36,218 bases of DNA, taken from NCBI RefSeq assembly GCF_001879105.1, contig NZ_MLCF01000156.1:1-36218 (forward strand), in the 5' to 3' direction. Source of the stretch: Mangrovactinospora gilvigrisea. Its GTDB lineage: Bacteria; Actinomycetota; Actinomycetes; Streptomycetales; Streptomycetaceae. The notes beneath the pieces were generated by a model that saw only the letters and a program-made list of their open reading frames with translations, was not told the DNA's origin and searched no databases. The position numbers were made by a program, and so were the translations under genes. Shown in pieces: positions 17,809 through 25,876 of this stretch. Numbering within the stretch: the stretch's first letter is position 1; every line of letters starts with the position of its first letter.

Positions 17809-18540
17809 TCAGGCCGCGCCCTCGCCGAGGTAGGCGGCACGCACCCGGTCGTCGCGCAGCAGCACCTCCGCGGTCTCCTCCATGACGACCGCGCCGGTCT
17901 CCAGGACGTACCCGCGGGTGGCGAGCCGCAGCGCCTGGGCGGCGTTCTGCTCCACCAGCAGCACGGTGGTGCCCTGCTGGTTGATCTCCCGGACGATCTC
18001 GAAGATCTGACGGACCACCATCGGCGCCAGCCCCATCGACGGCTCGTCCAGCAGCAGCAGCTCCGGGCGGGCCATCAGGGCCCGGCCGATCGCCAGCATC
18101 TGCTGCTCGCCGCCGGAGAGGGTGCCGGCCAGCTGGGTGCGGCGCTCGGCCAGCCGCGGGAAGAGGCCGAAGACGCGGTCCAGGTCCTCGCGGCGGGCGC
18201 CGCCGCGGAACCGGTAGGCGCCCATCCGCAGGTTCTCCAGCACCGACATGACGGGGAAGACCCGGCGCCCCTCGGGGGCGTGCGCGATGCCCAGCGCCAC
18301 CACATGGTGGGCCGGCACCCCGTCGATCCGCTCGCCGCGGAAGAGCACCCCGCCCGAGCGGGGCTTCAGCAGGCCGCTGACGGTGCGCAGGGTGGTGGTC
18401 TTCCCGGCGCCGTTGGCGCCCAGCAGGGCCACCACCTCGCCGCGGCGGACGGCCACCGAGATGCCGCGCAGCGCGCGGATGGCGCCGTAGGAGACCTCCA
18501 GCCGGTCCAGCTCCAGCAGCGGCGGCTCGCTCTCACTCAT
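17809..18540 (-). CDS. livF: Branched-chain amino acid ABC transporter ATP-binding protein LivF
   Basis: This 243-residue ABC ATPase has Walker A 'GANGAGKTTTLRTVSG', the LivF-typical 'GIAHAPEGRRVFPVMSVLENLRMGAY', signature 'LSGGEQQMLAIGRALMARP' and Walker B 'LLLLDEPSMGLAPMVV', with the switch His equivalent in 'VLLVEQNAAQAL'. The 'PEGRRVFPxMSVxENL' and 'EPSxGLAPxxV' blocks separate LivF from LivG. ATG 18540 is chosen over the upstream in-frame codon 18567 because it overlaps the livG stop by 8 nt and gives the usual N-terminus. It is the last gene of the liv operon and pairs with LivG under the LivHM membrane dimer. Confidence 0.93.
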   Translation of the reverse strand: MSESEPPLLELDRLEVSYGAIRALRGISVAVRRGEVVALLGANGAGKTTTLRTVSGLLKPRSGGVLFRGERIDGVPAHHVVALGIAHAPEGRRVFPVMSVLENLRMGAYRFRGGARREDLDRVFGLFPRLAERRTQLAGTLSGGEQQMLAIGRALMARPELLLLDEPSMGLAPMVVRQIFEIVREINQQGTTVLLVEQNAAQALRLATRGYVLETGAVVMEETAEVLLRDDRVRAAYLGEGAA

Positions 18541-19408
18541 CCGCGTCCTCCCGCCCGACCGCGTCACCGGTCTCCCTCGTGTTCTCGGCGTCCTCCTCGG
18601 CGGCGCCGAGGTAGGCCTCCACCACCGCCGGGTCGCGCTGCACCTGCTCCGGGCGGCCCTCGGCGATCACCCGGCCGAAGTTGAGCACCATCACCCGGTG
18701 CGCCACCGACATCACCAGCCGCATGTCGTGCTCGATCAGCAGCACGCTGATCGCCAGCTCCTCGTTGATCCGCCGGATCAGTGCGGCCATCTGCTCCTTC
18801 TCCACGCGGTTGGTGCCCGCCGCCGGCTCGTCCAGCAGCAGCACCTCCGGGTCGGAGGCGAGTGCCCGGGCCATCTCCAGCCGCCGCTGGTCGCCGTAGT
18901 TGAGGTTGCCGGCCAGCTCGTTGACGCGGGCGCCGAGCCCGGCGAACTCCAGCAGCTCCGCCGCGCGCCCCGCCGACGCCTTCTGGTCGCGGCGCGCCCA
19001 CGGCATGCCGAGCATGTTGGCGATCGGGCCGGAGCGCTGCGCCCGCTCGGCCGCGATCTGGACGTTCTCCAGGGCGGTGAGCGCGGCGAAGAGCCGGATG
19101 TTCTGGAAGGTGCGGGCCAGGCCCAGCCGGTTGACGCGGTACGGCTTGCGTCCCAGCAGACTCACCGGCGCGCCGTCCGCCCGGATGAACGTCAACTCCC
19201 CTTCCTGCGGCGTGTAGACCCCGGTGAGCACGTTGAACAGGGAGGTCTTGCCGGCCCCGTTGGGGCCGATCACCGCCAGGATCTCGCCCCGGCGCATCGT
19301 CAGGTCGATGTCCTGGAGGCTCACCAGCCCGCCGAAGCGCAGCGTTACCCCGCGGGTGCGCAGCACCTCGCCGCCGCCGGACGCGTCCATCGTCGCCGTC
19401 GCCGTCAT
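18533..19408 (-). CDS. livG: Branched-chain amino acid ABC transporter ATP-binding protein LivG
   Basis: This 291-residue ABC ATPase has Walker A 'GPNGAGKTSLFNVLTGVY', the LivG landmark 'GLARTFQNIRLFAALTALENV', a signature region 'LNYGDQRRLEMARALASDP' in place of the classical LSGGQ (normal for LivG), Walker B 'VLLLDEPAAGTNRVE' and the switch His in 'VLLIEHDMRLVMSVAHRVMVLNFG'. The C-terminal 30 residues are acidic and end in 'DADE', longer than many LivG. ATG 19408 overlaps the livM stop (ATGA), and a second Met six codons later is possible. Part of a five-gene importer unit. Confidence 0.93.
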   Translation of the reverse strand: MTATATMDASGGGEVLRTRGVTLRFGGLVSLQDIDLTMRRGEILAVIGPNGAGKTSLFNVLTGVYTPQEGELTFIRADGAPVSLLGRKPYRVNRLGLARTFQNIRLFAALTALENVQIAAERAQRSGPIANMLGMPWARRDQKASAGRAAELLEFAGLGARVNELAGNLNYGDQRRLEMARALASDPEVLLLDEPAAGTNRVEKEQMAALIRRINEELAISVLLIEHDMRLVMSVAHRVMVLNFGRVIAEGRPEQVQRDPAVVEAYLGAAEEDAENTRETGDAVGREDADE

Positions 19409-20790
19409 GAGGTGGTGCCTCCCGCCGCGCCGGTCGCGTCCGCCCCGCCGACGCCGCTCTCCGCGAGCTTGATCTCGCGCTGCCGGCGGCGGGAGGGGAT
19501 CACCCCCTGCGGCCGGAAGATCATCATCGCCACCAGCAGCCCGCCCAGGTACATGTAGCGGTCCTCCGCCGGGACGTACGACTTCAGCCACTGCGGCAGC
19601 AGCGTCAGCAGCGCGGTGCCCACCAGCACCCCGGCGATCGAGCCCATCCCCCCGAAGATCACATAGGAGAGCACCAGGATCGACGCCAGCAGCGGGAAGT
19701 TGTCCGGGTTGATGAAGCCCACCTTGGACGCGTAGACGACGCCGGCGAGCCCCGAGGTGGAGGCCCCGATGGCGAACGCCATCAGCTTGTAGCGCACCGT
19801 GTTGAGCCCGCTGGCCTGCGCCGCGACCTCGTCCTCGCGCACCGCCGTCCAGGCCCGCCCGATCCGGGAGTTCTCCAGCCGGGAGAAGAGCACCACCAGG
19901 ATCGCGGTGAACGCCAGGATCAGGTACCAGTACGGCAGCGGATCGAACATCCAGTTGTAGTCGAGCCCGAAGAGGTGGATCGACGGATGCGGGATCATCT
20001 TGGTCGTCCCCCGCGATCCGCCGGTGAAGCCGTCCGCGTTCTTCGCCACCAGATAGACGATCTCGTGGAAGCCCAGCGTGACGATCGCCAGGTAGTCGCC
20101 GCGCAGCCGCAGTGTCGGCGTCCCCAGCAGCAGCCCCGCCGCCAGGCAGGTGAGCACCGCGATCGGGATCACCACGAACGGGTTGAGCACCACCGGCGGC
20201 TGCACCGGCAGCGAGCCCGTCCAGAACGCCACGCTGTAGGCGCCCACCGCGTAGAAGGCCACGAAGCCGAGGTCGAGCAGGCCCGCCCAGCCGATCACCA
20301 CATTGAGGCCGACCGCCAGCAGCAGATAGACGCCCATCTGCTCGACGAAGACCACCTGCCAGGTCGGCGAAAGCAGATTGGGGATCACCGCGCCGGCCAG
20401 CAGCACCAGCGCCCCGACCGCCAGCTTCGGCCACACCCCGGCGGCGTAGAACCGGCGCAGCGGCGCCACCCCGCGGGCCACCCCGTCCTGGGCGGTGCGC
20501 GCCGGGGCGCGCAGCGGCGCGCCGAACTCCCGCACCGCCCACAGCAGCACCCCGATGCCCACGCAGACGCCCAGCCGGGGCACCGAGGTGAACGTCGCCT
20601 TCAGCGAGGACATCAGGGCAGTCGAGCCGGCGCCCTGGGGCCCCGTCACCACCGCCAGCGCCAGGCCGGCCACCACGAAGCCGAGCAGCCGCCGCCAGCG
20701 CGGCCGCCGGTACCACGCGTCGCGGCGCAGCCTGGCCACGTCCACCTTGGGACGCCGAAAGCTTTCCTCGGACGCCGTCCCGCCGCTCAT
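19405..20790 (-). CDS. livM: Branched-chain amino acid ABC transporter permease LivM
   Basis: This 461-residue membrane protein has an extra N-terminal part (about 1-130) with two hydrophobic helices and a basic cytoplasmic segment ahead of the canonical LivM core. The core is recognised by 'QMGVYLLLAVGLNVVIGWAGLLDLGFVAFYAVGAYS', 'TLRLRGDYLAIVTLGFHEIVYL', the ATPase-contact loop 'SRIGRAWTAVREDEVAAQASGLN' and 'LASILVLSYVIFGGMGSIAGVLVG'. It forms the translocation pore with LivH. The start overlaps the livH stop (ATGA) and the stop overlaps livG. The long N-terminus resembles that of other high-GC Gram-positive LivM proteins. Confidence 0.93.
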   Translation of the reverse strand: MSGGTASEESFRRPKVDVARLRRDAWYRRPRWRRLLGFVVAGLALAVVTGPQGAGSTALMSSLKATFTSVPRLGVCVGIGVLLWAVREFGAPLRAPARTAQDGVARGVAPLRRFYAAGVWPKLAVGALVLLAGAVIPNLLSPTWQVVFVEQMGVYLLLAVGLNVVIGWAGLLDLGFVAFYAVGAYSVAFWTGSLPVQPPVVLNPFVVIPIAVLTCLAAGLLLGTPTLRLRGDYLAIVTLGFHEIVYLVAKNADGFTGGSRGTTKMIPHPSIHLFGLDYNWMFDPLPYWYLILAFTAILVVLFSRLENSRIGRAWTAVREDEVAAQASGLNTVRYKLMAFAIGASTSGLAGVVYASKVGFINPDNFPLLASILVLSYVIFGGMGSIAGVLVGTALLTLLPQWLKSYVPAEDRYMYLGGLLVAMMIFRPQGVIPSRRRQREIKLAESGVGGADATGAAGGTTS

Positions 20791-21713
20791 GCCGACCTCC
20801 CCAACCGCTCGCCCAGCAGGCCCGTCGGACGGAACATCAGCACCAGCACCAGGATGACGAATGCCGCGACGTCGATCCACTCGCTGCCCAGCAGGGGAAC
20901 GGTGAAGCTCTCGATGACGCCCAGCAGCAGCCCGCCGAGCATCGCCCCGCGGACATTGCCGATGCCGCCCAGCACCGCGGCCGCGAACGCCTTGATGCCC
21001 GGGACGAAGCCCATGGTGAAGACCACCTGGCCGGAGACCGCGTAGCCGTAGAGGAAGCCCGCGGCGCCGCCCAGCAGCCCGCCGATCACAAAGGTGCGCG
21101 AGACCACCCGGTCGATGTCGACGCCCATCAGCCCGGCGGTCTCGGCGTCCTGGGCCACCGCGCGGATGCCGGAGCCCAGCTTGGTGCGGTTCACCACCCG
21201 GTCCAGCGCGATCATCATCACCACCGCGGCGCCCACCACCACGACCTGGTTGACCCGCACCTCCACCGAGGTGCCCGGCCAGTGGAAGAGCACGCTGTTG
21301 GTGTAGAGCGACGGCACCTGGATGGGCGTCCGCCCGAACAGCTTCCCGCACAGGTTGTACAGGAAGAACGATGCCCCCACGGCGCTCAGCAGGAACACCA
21401 GCCGCGGGGCGTGCGCCTTGCGGAGCGGGCGGTAGGCCACCCGCTCCAGGCACCAGGCGATCGCCGCGCCGCCCACCATTCCGCTCAGGCAGCCGATCAC
21501 CATCCACAGCACGGACGGAAATCCGTGCGGGCGGGACGGGGCGAACTCCGTCAGCACGATCATGCCGACGAAGCCGCCCGTCATGAACACCTCGCTGTGC
21601 GCGAAGTTGATCAGCTGCAGGACCCCGTACACCAGCGTGTATCCGATAGCGAAGATCGCATACATCGACCCGAGCACGATGCCCAGCGTCAGGTAATCAA
21701 GAAACGAGGACAT
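20787..21713 (-). CDS. livH: Branched-chain amino acid ABC transporter permease LivH
   Basis: This 308-residue membrane protein has the LivH opening 'LGIVLGSMYAIFAIGYTLVYGVLQLINFAHSEVFMTGGFVG', the ATPase-contact loop 'TKLGSGIRAVAQDAETAGLMGVDIDRVVSRTF', 'KAFAAAVLGGIGNVRGAMLGGLLLGVIES' and the C-terminal 'FVILVLVLMFRPTGLLGE'. About eight hydrophobic segments are visible. It begins 10 nt after the stop of the binding-protein gene and overlaps livM by 4 nt. Start ATG 21713 gives the family-standard N-terminus. Confidence 0.94.
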   Translation of the reverse strand: MSSFLDYLTLGIVLGSMYAIFAIGYTLVYGVLQLINFAHSEVFMTGGFVGMIVLTEFAPSRPHGFPSVLWMVIGCLSGMVGGAAIAWCLERVAYRPLRKAHAPRLVFLLSAVGASFFLYNLCGKLFGRTPIQVPSLYTNSVLFHWPGTSVEVRVNQVVVVGAAVVMMIALDRVVNRTKLGSGIRAVAQDAETAGLMGVDIDRVVSRTFVIGGLLGGAAGFLYGYAVSGQVVFTMGFVPGIKAFAAAVLGGIGNVRGAMLGGLLLGVIESFTVPLLGSEWIDVAAFVILVLVLMFRPTGLLGERLGRSA

Positions 21714-21723
21714 CGGCCCGCCG

Positions 21724-22923
21724 TCAGCCCGCGGAGCCGACGAGCTGGTTCACATTCCCCAGGAATGTGATCTTCCCGCTCTTCACCTGGTAGATCCAGA
21801 CGTCGGTGCCCTTGAACTGGCCGGTCGACTTGAACGAGAACTCCTTGCTGATGCCCTTGTAGTCGGCCGTCTTCATCGCCGCGAGCAGCGCCTGCCGGGA
21901 GACCCCCGCGCCCAGCTTGGTGATCTGCTGGAGCAGCATGTTCGCCTCGTCGTAGCCCTCCGCCGAGTACGTCGACGGCGGGGTCTTGAACGTCGAGGTG
22001 TACTGCGTCGCAAAGGTCTTGGTGGACGCCTGGACCGTCGGGTCCGTGCACGGGCAGGTGAGGTACCAGTTGTTGACCGCGGTGCCGGCGAGCTTCACCA
22101 GCTGCGGATCCTTGGCGCCGTCGTCGGAGAAGACCGCGCCGGTGTACCCGGCGTCGTGCAGCTTCTTGGCGAGCGGGGCGGCGTCCGCGTAGTAGCCGGC
22201 GTAGATCAGCGCCGTCGCCTTGGAGTTGGCCACCTTGGCGGCCGGACCGCTGTAGTCCGGCGTCCCGGCCGGGACGCTGTCGCTGACCACCTGCACCCCG
22301 TCGGCCTTCAGGTCCGCGCGGGCCACGTTGGCCAGCCCGACACCGTACTCCGACTTGTCGTCGATGACGTAGACCTTCGTCGGCTTGGGCGTCAGCTTCT
22401 TGGTGATGTAGTCGGCCATCGCCTTGCCCTGCAGATTGTCATTGGCGATGCCCTGGAGGAACGAGGTGAAACCCTGCGTGGTCAGCTGCGGGTTGGTCGC
22501 CGACGGCGTGATCGACAGCAGGCTGGCCGAGGAGTAGAGCGGCTCGGAGGCCTTCGTCGGACCGGAGAAGATCGGCCCGATGACGGCCTTGATCGAATTG
22601 TTCTGGATCAGCTGGGTGGCGGCGGCGTTCGCCTTCGACGGGTCGCCCTCGTCGTCGGAGGTCGCCAGCTTCACGGTGAACGGCTTGTTGGGCTTGGCGT
22701 TGAACTGGTTGAACGCCAGCTGCACCCCGTCCTTCACATTGATACCGAGCTGCGCATTGGCCCCGGAGAGTGGCCCCTGCAACCCGATGGTGACGGTCTT
22801 ACCCCCTCCGGAACCGCCCGATTTGCCCCCGCCGCCCGATTTTCCATTGCTGGAACAGGCGCTCAGAGCAAGCACACCGGCCGCCAGCGGCACGGCGAAC
22901 TTGACGATCTTTCGATGGAGCAC
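21724..22923 (-). CDS. livK: Branched-chain amino acid-binding lipoprotein LivK
   Basis: This 399-residue periplasmic-binding protein is of the Leu/Ile/Val-binding type. GTG 22923 is chosen because an AGGGGG ribosome binding site lies just upstream and the protein then opens with 'MLHRKIVKFAVPLAAGVLALSAC', a signal peptide with lipobox and lipidated Cys23. A Gly/Ser/Lys linker follows. The mature domain shows 'VTIGLQGPLSGANAQLGINVKDGVQLAFNQFNA', 'SKANAAATQLIQNNSIKAVIGPIFSGPTKASEPLY', 'VYVIDDKSEYGVGLANVARADLKADG' and 'SAEGYDEANMLLQQITKLG'. It captures branched-chain amino acids for LivHMGF. An upstream in-frame ATG at 22959 would remove the signal-peptide layout and is rejected. A long perfect inverted repeat lies just upstream of the ribosome binding site. 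Confidence 0.94.
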   Translation of the reverse strand: MLHRKIVKFAVPLAAGVLALSACSSNGKSGGGGKSGGSGGGKTVTIGLQGPLSGANAQLGINVKDGVQLAFNQFNAKPNKPFTVKLATSDDEGDPSKANAAATQLIQNNSIKAVIGPIFSGPTKASEPLYSSASLLSITPSATNPQLTTQGFTSFLQGIANDNLQGKAMADYITKKLTPKPTKVYVIDDKSEYGVGLANVARADLKADGVQVVSDSVPAGTPDYSGPAAKVANSKATALIYAGYYADAAPLAKKLHDAGYTGAVFSDDGAKDPQLVKLAGTAVNNWYLTCPCTDPTVQASTKTFATQYTSTFKTPPSTYSAEGYDEANMLLQQITKLGAGVSRQALLAAMKTADYKGISKEFSFKSTGQFKGTDVWIYQVKSGKITFLGNVNQLVGSAG

Positions 22924-22951
22924 GGCAGACCCCCTGTCGCGAAAGAACGCA

Positions 22952-22986
22952 CCGACCACCGCCCCGAAGGTCGGGGCGGTGGTCGG
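22952..22986. promoter_or_regulatory. Perfect 16-bp inverted repeat in the livK promoter/leader
   Basis: CCGACCACCGCCCCGA (22952-22967) and TCGGGGCGGTGGTCGG (22971-22986) are exact reverse complements separated by 3 nt. On the minus strand it lies directly after the -10-like TAGATT (22992-22987) and ends 28 nt before the livK GTG, so it overlaps the predicted transcription start. It may be an attenuator, a terminator of read-through from the upstream permease gene, or an operator. Confidence 0.7.
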
Positions 22987-23056
22987 AATCTAGCGGGGGC
23001 AGATCGTTGCCAGATAGACGGCGGTCGGAGATGTGACCCGGCCGTGATATGCGTCA

Positions 23057-23080
23057 CGTCCGCGAAACGCGGCCGTCCGG
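23057..23080. terminator. Weak hairpin between the APC permease and livK
   Basis: The plus-strand sequence 'ACGTCCGCGAAACGCGGCCGT' forms a CCGCG-AAA-CGCGG stem, extended by ACG/CGT pairs with one mismatch. TTTTT follows on the plus strand, so the polarity favours the plus direction, where no gene ends. A role as permease terminator on the minus strand is uncertain. Confidence 0.25.
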
Positions 23081-23119
23081 TTTTTCGGGATCTTGAGAAT
23101 CCCGCCCGTCACACGGCCT

Positions 23120-24802
23120 TCACGCGGCCGGAAGCGGCTCCTCCGCCTCGTCGGAGTGGTCCGCCTCCCTGCGGGCCTCCTCCAGGTGGGCGAGCGCCTC
23201 CGACGCCGGCAGCTTGAACCGCAGCGCCAGCCAGAACACCAGCCCCGAGATCACCAGGTTGGTGACGAAGCCGACCCCCAGACTGATCTTCCCGGTGCCG
23301 CCGAACTCGCTCAGCCAGCTCTGGATCGTCACCAGCGGCAGCCACACCAGCACCCAGGCGCCGGTCCGGAAGTCCAGCTTCGGCTTCTCCTCCTTGGAGG
23401 TGACGTAGTAGATGCCCAGCACCACCAGACCGAGCAGGATGCTGACCATCAGCTTCCAGTCGGTGTCCCAACCCGCCCAGAAGACGATCAGGTTGGAGGA
23501 GTAGAACGCCAGGAACGAGATCACCGGGGCGGCCGGCAGCCGGAACGGCCGCGGCGCGTCCGGCGCCTGCTGGCGCAGCGCCATCAGCACGATCGGGCCG
23601 ACGCCGAAGGACATCACCGTCGCCGAGGTGATGAAGCCGACCAGCTGCTGCCAGCTGGGGAACGGCAGGAACACGATCAGACCGATGACGAAGGTGACGA
23701 TCAGCGACACCAGCGGCGCGCCCTTGGACGTCGTCTTCGCCAGCGACCGCGGCGCGTTGCGGTTCATCCCCATCGCATAGGAGACGCGGGCCGTCACCGT
23801 GGTGTAGATCAGGCCGGTGTCGCCGGGCGAGATCACCGCGTCGACGTAGAGCAGCGTGGCCAGCCAGCCCAGCCCCAGGATCGTGGAGAGCGCCGCCAAC
23901 GGACCGAAGTCATTGGCGTAGTTGAGGTCCAGCCACCCGTGCGAGGCGGCGAGGTTCTTGCCCGGGACGGCGCCGATGAACGCCACCTCCAGCAGGACGT
24001 AGATCACGCCGCAGATGAGCACCGAGCCGATGATGGCGATGGGAATGTTGCGCTTGGGGTTGTTGGTCTCACCGGCCAGCTCGATTCCCTGCCGGAAACC
24101 CAGGAAGGAGAAGGTGATGCCGGCGGTGGCGATGCAGCTGAAGATGCCCTTGGCGCCGCCGGGCATGAATCCGCCGCCCTTGCCGTACTCGGTCGCATTG
24201 AAGTTGTGACCGTGGAACGCCGTCAGCAGGAACGCCACCACCACCAGGACGATGATGAGCAGCTTCCAGGTGACCAGGATGTTGTTCAGGCGTGCGAACC
24301 AGCGCACCCCGTAGTAGTTGATGACGACGAACAGCGCCATGGCCAGCACGGCGATGAGGTAGCCGAGACCGGTCAGGGTGTGCGCGCCGTTGGAGTGGGC
24401 CGTGGTGAGCGGCGCCCACTTGGTGGCGTACTGCAGCGCGCCCTCCACCTCGATCGGCGCCACGGTGGCGGCGGCGATCCAGGTGATCCAGCCCATGGTG
24501 TAGCTGGTGAACGAGCCGAAGGAGAAGTGCGGGAACCGCACCACGCCGCCGGAGACCGGGATCATCGGGCCGAGCTCCGAGAAGCACAGGCCGATGAGGA
24601 GGATCATCACGGTGCCGATGGCCCAGGACAGGACGGAGGACGGCCCCGCGATCTTGGCGGCGTTCATCGCTCCGAAGAGCCAGCCGGATCCGATGATGGA
24701 GCCCACTCCGGCAAAGAGCAGGCTGACGATGCCGACATCGCGCTTCAGATGACCGGATCTCGGCCCAGCGGACGCCTTGGTGCTTGTGGTGCTCTCACTC
24801 AT
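23120..24802 (-). CDS. APC-superfamily amino acid permease
   Basis: This 560-residue membrane protein has about 12-14 hydrophobic segments. The first helix region 'DVGIVSLLFAGVGSIIGSGWLFGAMNAAKIAGPSSVLSW' carries the GSIIGSGW backbone-binding motif of amino acid/polyamine/organocation transporters. 'GFRQGIELAGETNNPKRNIPIAI' is the conserved loop containing the E-x-x-N-P-K/R-R motif. The style is that of the aspartate-proton symporter YveA group, but the amino acid cannot be assigned. ATG 24802 follows a good GGGGAG ribosome binding site; a frame open further upstream gives a low-complexity extension and is rejected. The C-terminus is acidic. It sits upstream of livK on the same strand but has its own long AT-rich upstream region, so independent transcription is likely. 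Confidence 0.88.
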   Translation of the reverse strand: MSESTTSTKASAGPRSGHLKRDVGIVSLLFAGVGSIIGSGWLFGAMNAAKIAGPSSVLSWAIGTVMILLIGLCFSELGPMIPVSGGVVRFPHFSFGSFTSYTMGWITWIAAATVAPIEVEGALQYATKWAPLTTAHSNGAHTLTGLGYLIAVLAMALFVVINYYGVRWFARLNNILVTWKLLIIVLVVVAFLLTAFHGHNFNATEYGKGGGFMPGGAKGIFSCIATAGITFSFLGFRQGIELAGETNNPKRNIPIAIIGSVLICGVIYVLLEVAFIGAVPGKNLAASHGWLDLNYANDFGPLAALSTILGLGWLATLLYVDAVISPGDTGLIYTTVTARVSYAMGMNRNAPRSLAKTTSKGAPLVSLIVTFVIGLIVFLPFPSWQQLVGFITSATVMSFGVGPIVLMALRQQAPDAPRPFRLPAAPVISFLAFYSSNLIVFWAGWDTDWKLMVSILLGLVVLGIYYVTSKEEKPKLDFRTGAWVLVWLPLVTIQSWLSEFGGTGKISLGVGFVTNLVISGLVFWLALRFKLPASEALAHLEEARREADHSDEAEEPLPAA

Positions 24803-24902
24803 ATACGGGCACTCCCCGTGTTCGTGGCATTGAAGTACGGCAGCCCGAGACCGCCCCGCGCCGGATTCCGGCCGGTGGCGACTTCCCCTCTCAGGCTGCC
24901 GC

Positions 24903-24908
24903 AGTGTA
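24903..24908 (-). promoter_or_regulatory. -10 box of the APC permease
   Basis: TACACT on the minus strand lies about 100 nt before the permease start, inside an unusually AT-rich patch (about 24903-24985). It would give a leader of about 90 nt. The palindrome ATTTAAAT (24914-24921) sits in the spacer between the -10 and the -35 position. Confidence 0.35.
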
Positions 24909-25011
24909 GGCAGATTTAAATGCCCACCACACGAATGGGTGAAGTTTTTACCCGTCAATTAAGGTAAATGGAAGTTCAATTGGGCAGGTCAGGAGGATGC
25001 TTGAGGGTTAA

Positions 25012-25674
25012 TCAGGCATCCTTGTCCGCACTGTCGCCCATGTCGGCGGAATCCGCCTTGTCGGCTTTCGCCTTGGTGCCTTCCTCGATGACCGCCTCGG
25101 CGACGGCCTTCATCGTGAGCCGCCGGTCCATCGAGGTCTTCTGGATCCACCGGAATGCCGCCGGCTCGCTCAGCCCGTACTGCGACTGCAGCACGCTCTT
25201 GGCGCGGTCCACCAGCTTGCGCGTCTCCAGACGGAGGGAGAGGTCGGCGACCTCCTGCTCCAGCGCGGCCATCTCCGAGTACCGGGAGACCGCCATCTCG
25301 ATCGCCGGCACCAGGTCCGTCTTGGTGAACGGCTTGACGATGTAGCTCATCGCGCCGGCGTCCCGCGCCTTCTCGACGAGCTCGCGCTGCGAGAACGCGG
25401 TGAGGATGAGGACGGGCGCAATCCGCGCCCCGATGATCCGCTCCGCGGCGGAGATGCCGTCCAGGACGGGCATCTTCACGTCCATCAGCACCACGTCGGG
25501 CCGCAGCTCCTCGGCGAGCTTGACGGCCGCCTCCCCGTCCCCGGCCTCGCCGACGACGTCGTACCCCTCCTCCTGGAGCATCTCCTTGATGTCCAGGCGG
25601 ATCAGCGCCTCGTCCTCGGCAATGACAACCCGCACGGCGGGGACGGACACGTCGGTCGACTCATCGGCTGACAC
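25012..25674 (-). CDS. pdtaR: ANTAR-domain response regulator (PdtaR-like)
   Basis: This 220-residue protein has a receiver domain (about 13-130) with acidic pocket Glu20/Asp21, phosphoacceptor Asp65 in 'VVLMDVKMP', Thr92 in 'ILTAFSQ' and Lys114 in 'IVKPFT'. A coiled linker follows, then an ANTAR RNA-binding domain (about 140-200: 'LETRKLVDRAKSVLQSQYGLSEPAAFRWIQKTSMDRRLTMKAVAEAVI'). ANTAR proteins act as antiterminators by binding paired hexaloop hairpins in mRNA leaders. Mycobacterial Rv1626/PdtaR has the same architecture and is phosphorylated by a kinase encoded elsewhere; no kinase gene is present here either. GTG 25674 follows a good GGGGAG ribosome binding site. The C-terminal tail is Lys/Ala/Asp-rich and repetitive ('KADKADSADMGDSADKDA'). 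It is divergent from tRNA-Leu. Target RNAs are unknown. Confidence 0.9.
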   Translation of the reverse strand: MSADESTDVSVPAVRVVIAEDEALIRLDIKEMLQEEGYDVVGEAGDGEAAVKLAEELRPDVVLMDVKMPVLDGISAAERIIGARIAPVLILTAFSQRELVEKARDAGAMSYIVKPFTKTDLVPAIEMAVSRYSEMAALEQEVADLSLRLETRKLVDRAKSVLQSQYGLSEPAAFRWIQKTSMDRRLTMKAVAEAVIEEGTKAKADKADSADMGDSADKDA

Positions 25675-25717
25675 GGTGGACTCCCCGGGGGTTCGAGCTG
25701 GTGAAGGTGCATGCACG

Positions 25718-25723
25718 AGCCTA
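25718..25723 (-). promoter_or_regulatory. -10 box of the ANTAR regulator gene
   Basis: TAGGCT on the minus strand lies 43 nt upstream of GTG 25674. This is compatible with a short leader carrying the GGGGAG ribosome binding site. Confidence 0.35.
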
Positions 25724-25769
25724 CCGGCTCTGTGTAGACTTCTGCGCAGTTGGATGGCCCGTAGAAAAC

Positions 25770-25779
25770 GGACATGTCC
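25770..25779. repeat. Perfect palindrome GGACATGTCC ahead of tRNA-Leu
   Basis: A 10-bp perfect palindrome ends 10 nt before the tRNA 5' end, in the core-promoter position. Its role is unknown; no clear -35/-10 pair is seen for the tRNA gene. Confidence 0.4.
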
Positions 25780-25789
25780 CACTAAAGTA

Positions 25790-25876
25790 GCCGGAATGGT
25801 GGAATCGGTAGACACGCGACCCTCAAAAGGTTGTGTCCGAAAGGGCGTGCGGGTTCGAGTCCCGCTTCCGGCACCA
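25790..25876 (+). tRNA. tRNA-Leu (anticodon CAA)
   Basis: The 87-nt gene includes the encoded 3' CCA. Acceptor stem GCCGGAA pairs with TTCCGGC, followed by discriminator A and CCA. The D-arm is GTG/CAC with a GGTAGA loop. The anticodon stem CGACC/GGTTG encloses loop CTCAAAA, giving anticodon CAA, which reads UUG. A long variable arm (TGTCC-GAAA-GGGCG) is typical of class II tRNA-Leu. The T-arm GCGGG-TTCGAGT-CCCGC is canonical. UUG is an infrequent codon in such a GC-rich genome. No terminator lies between it and the downstream LAGLIDADG gene. Confidence 0.97.

Noticed and set aside
22924..22959. Upstream ATG start for LivK at 22959
   Set aside because: It lies inside the inverted repeat and would put 12 extra residues ahead of a normal lipoprotein signal peptide that has its own ribosome binding site.
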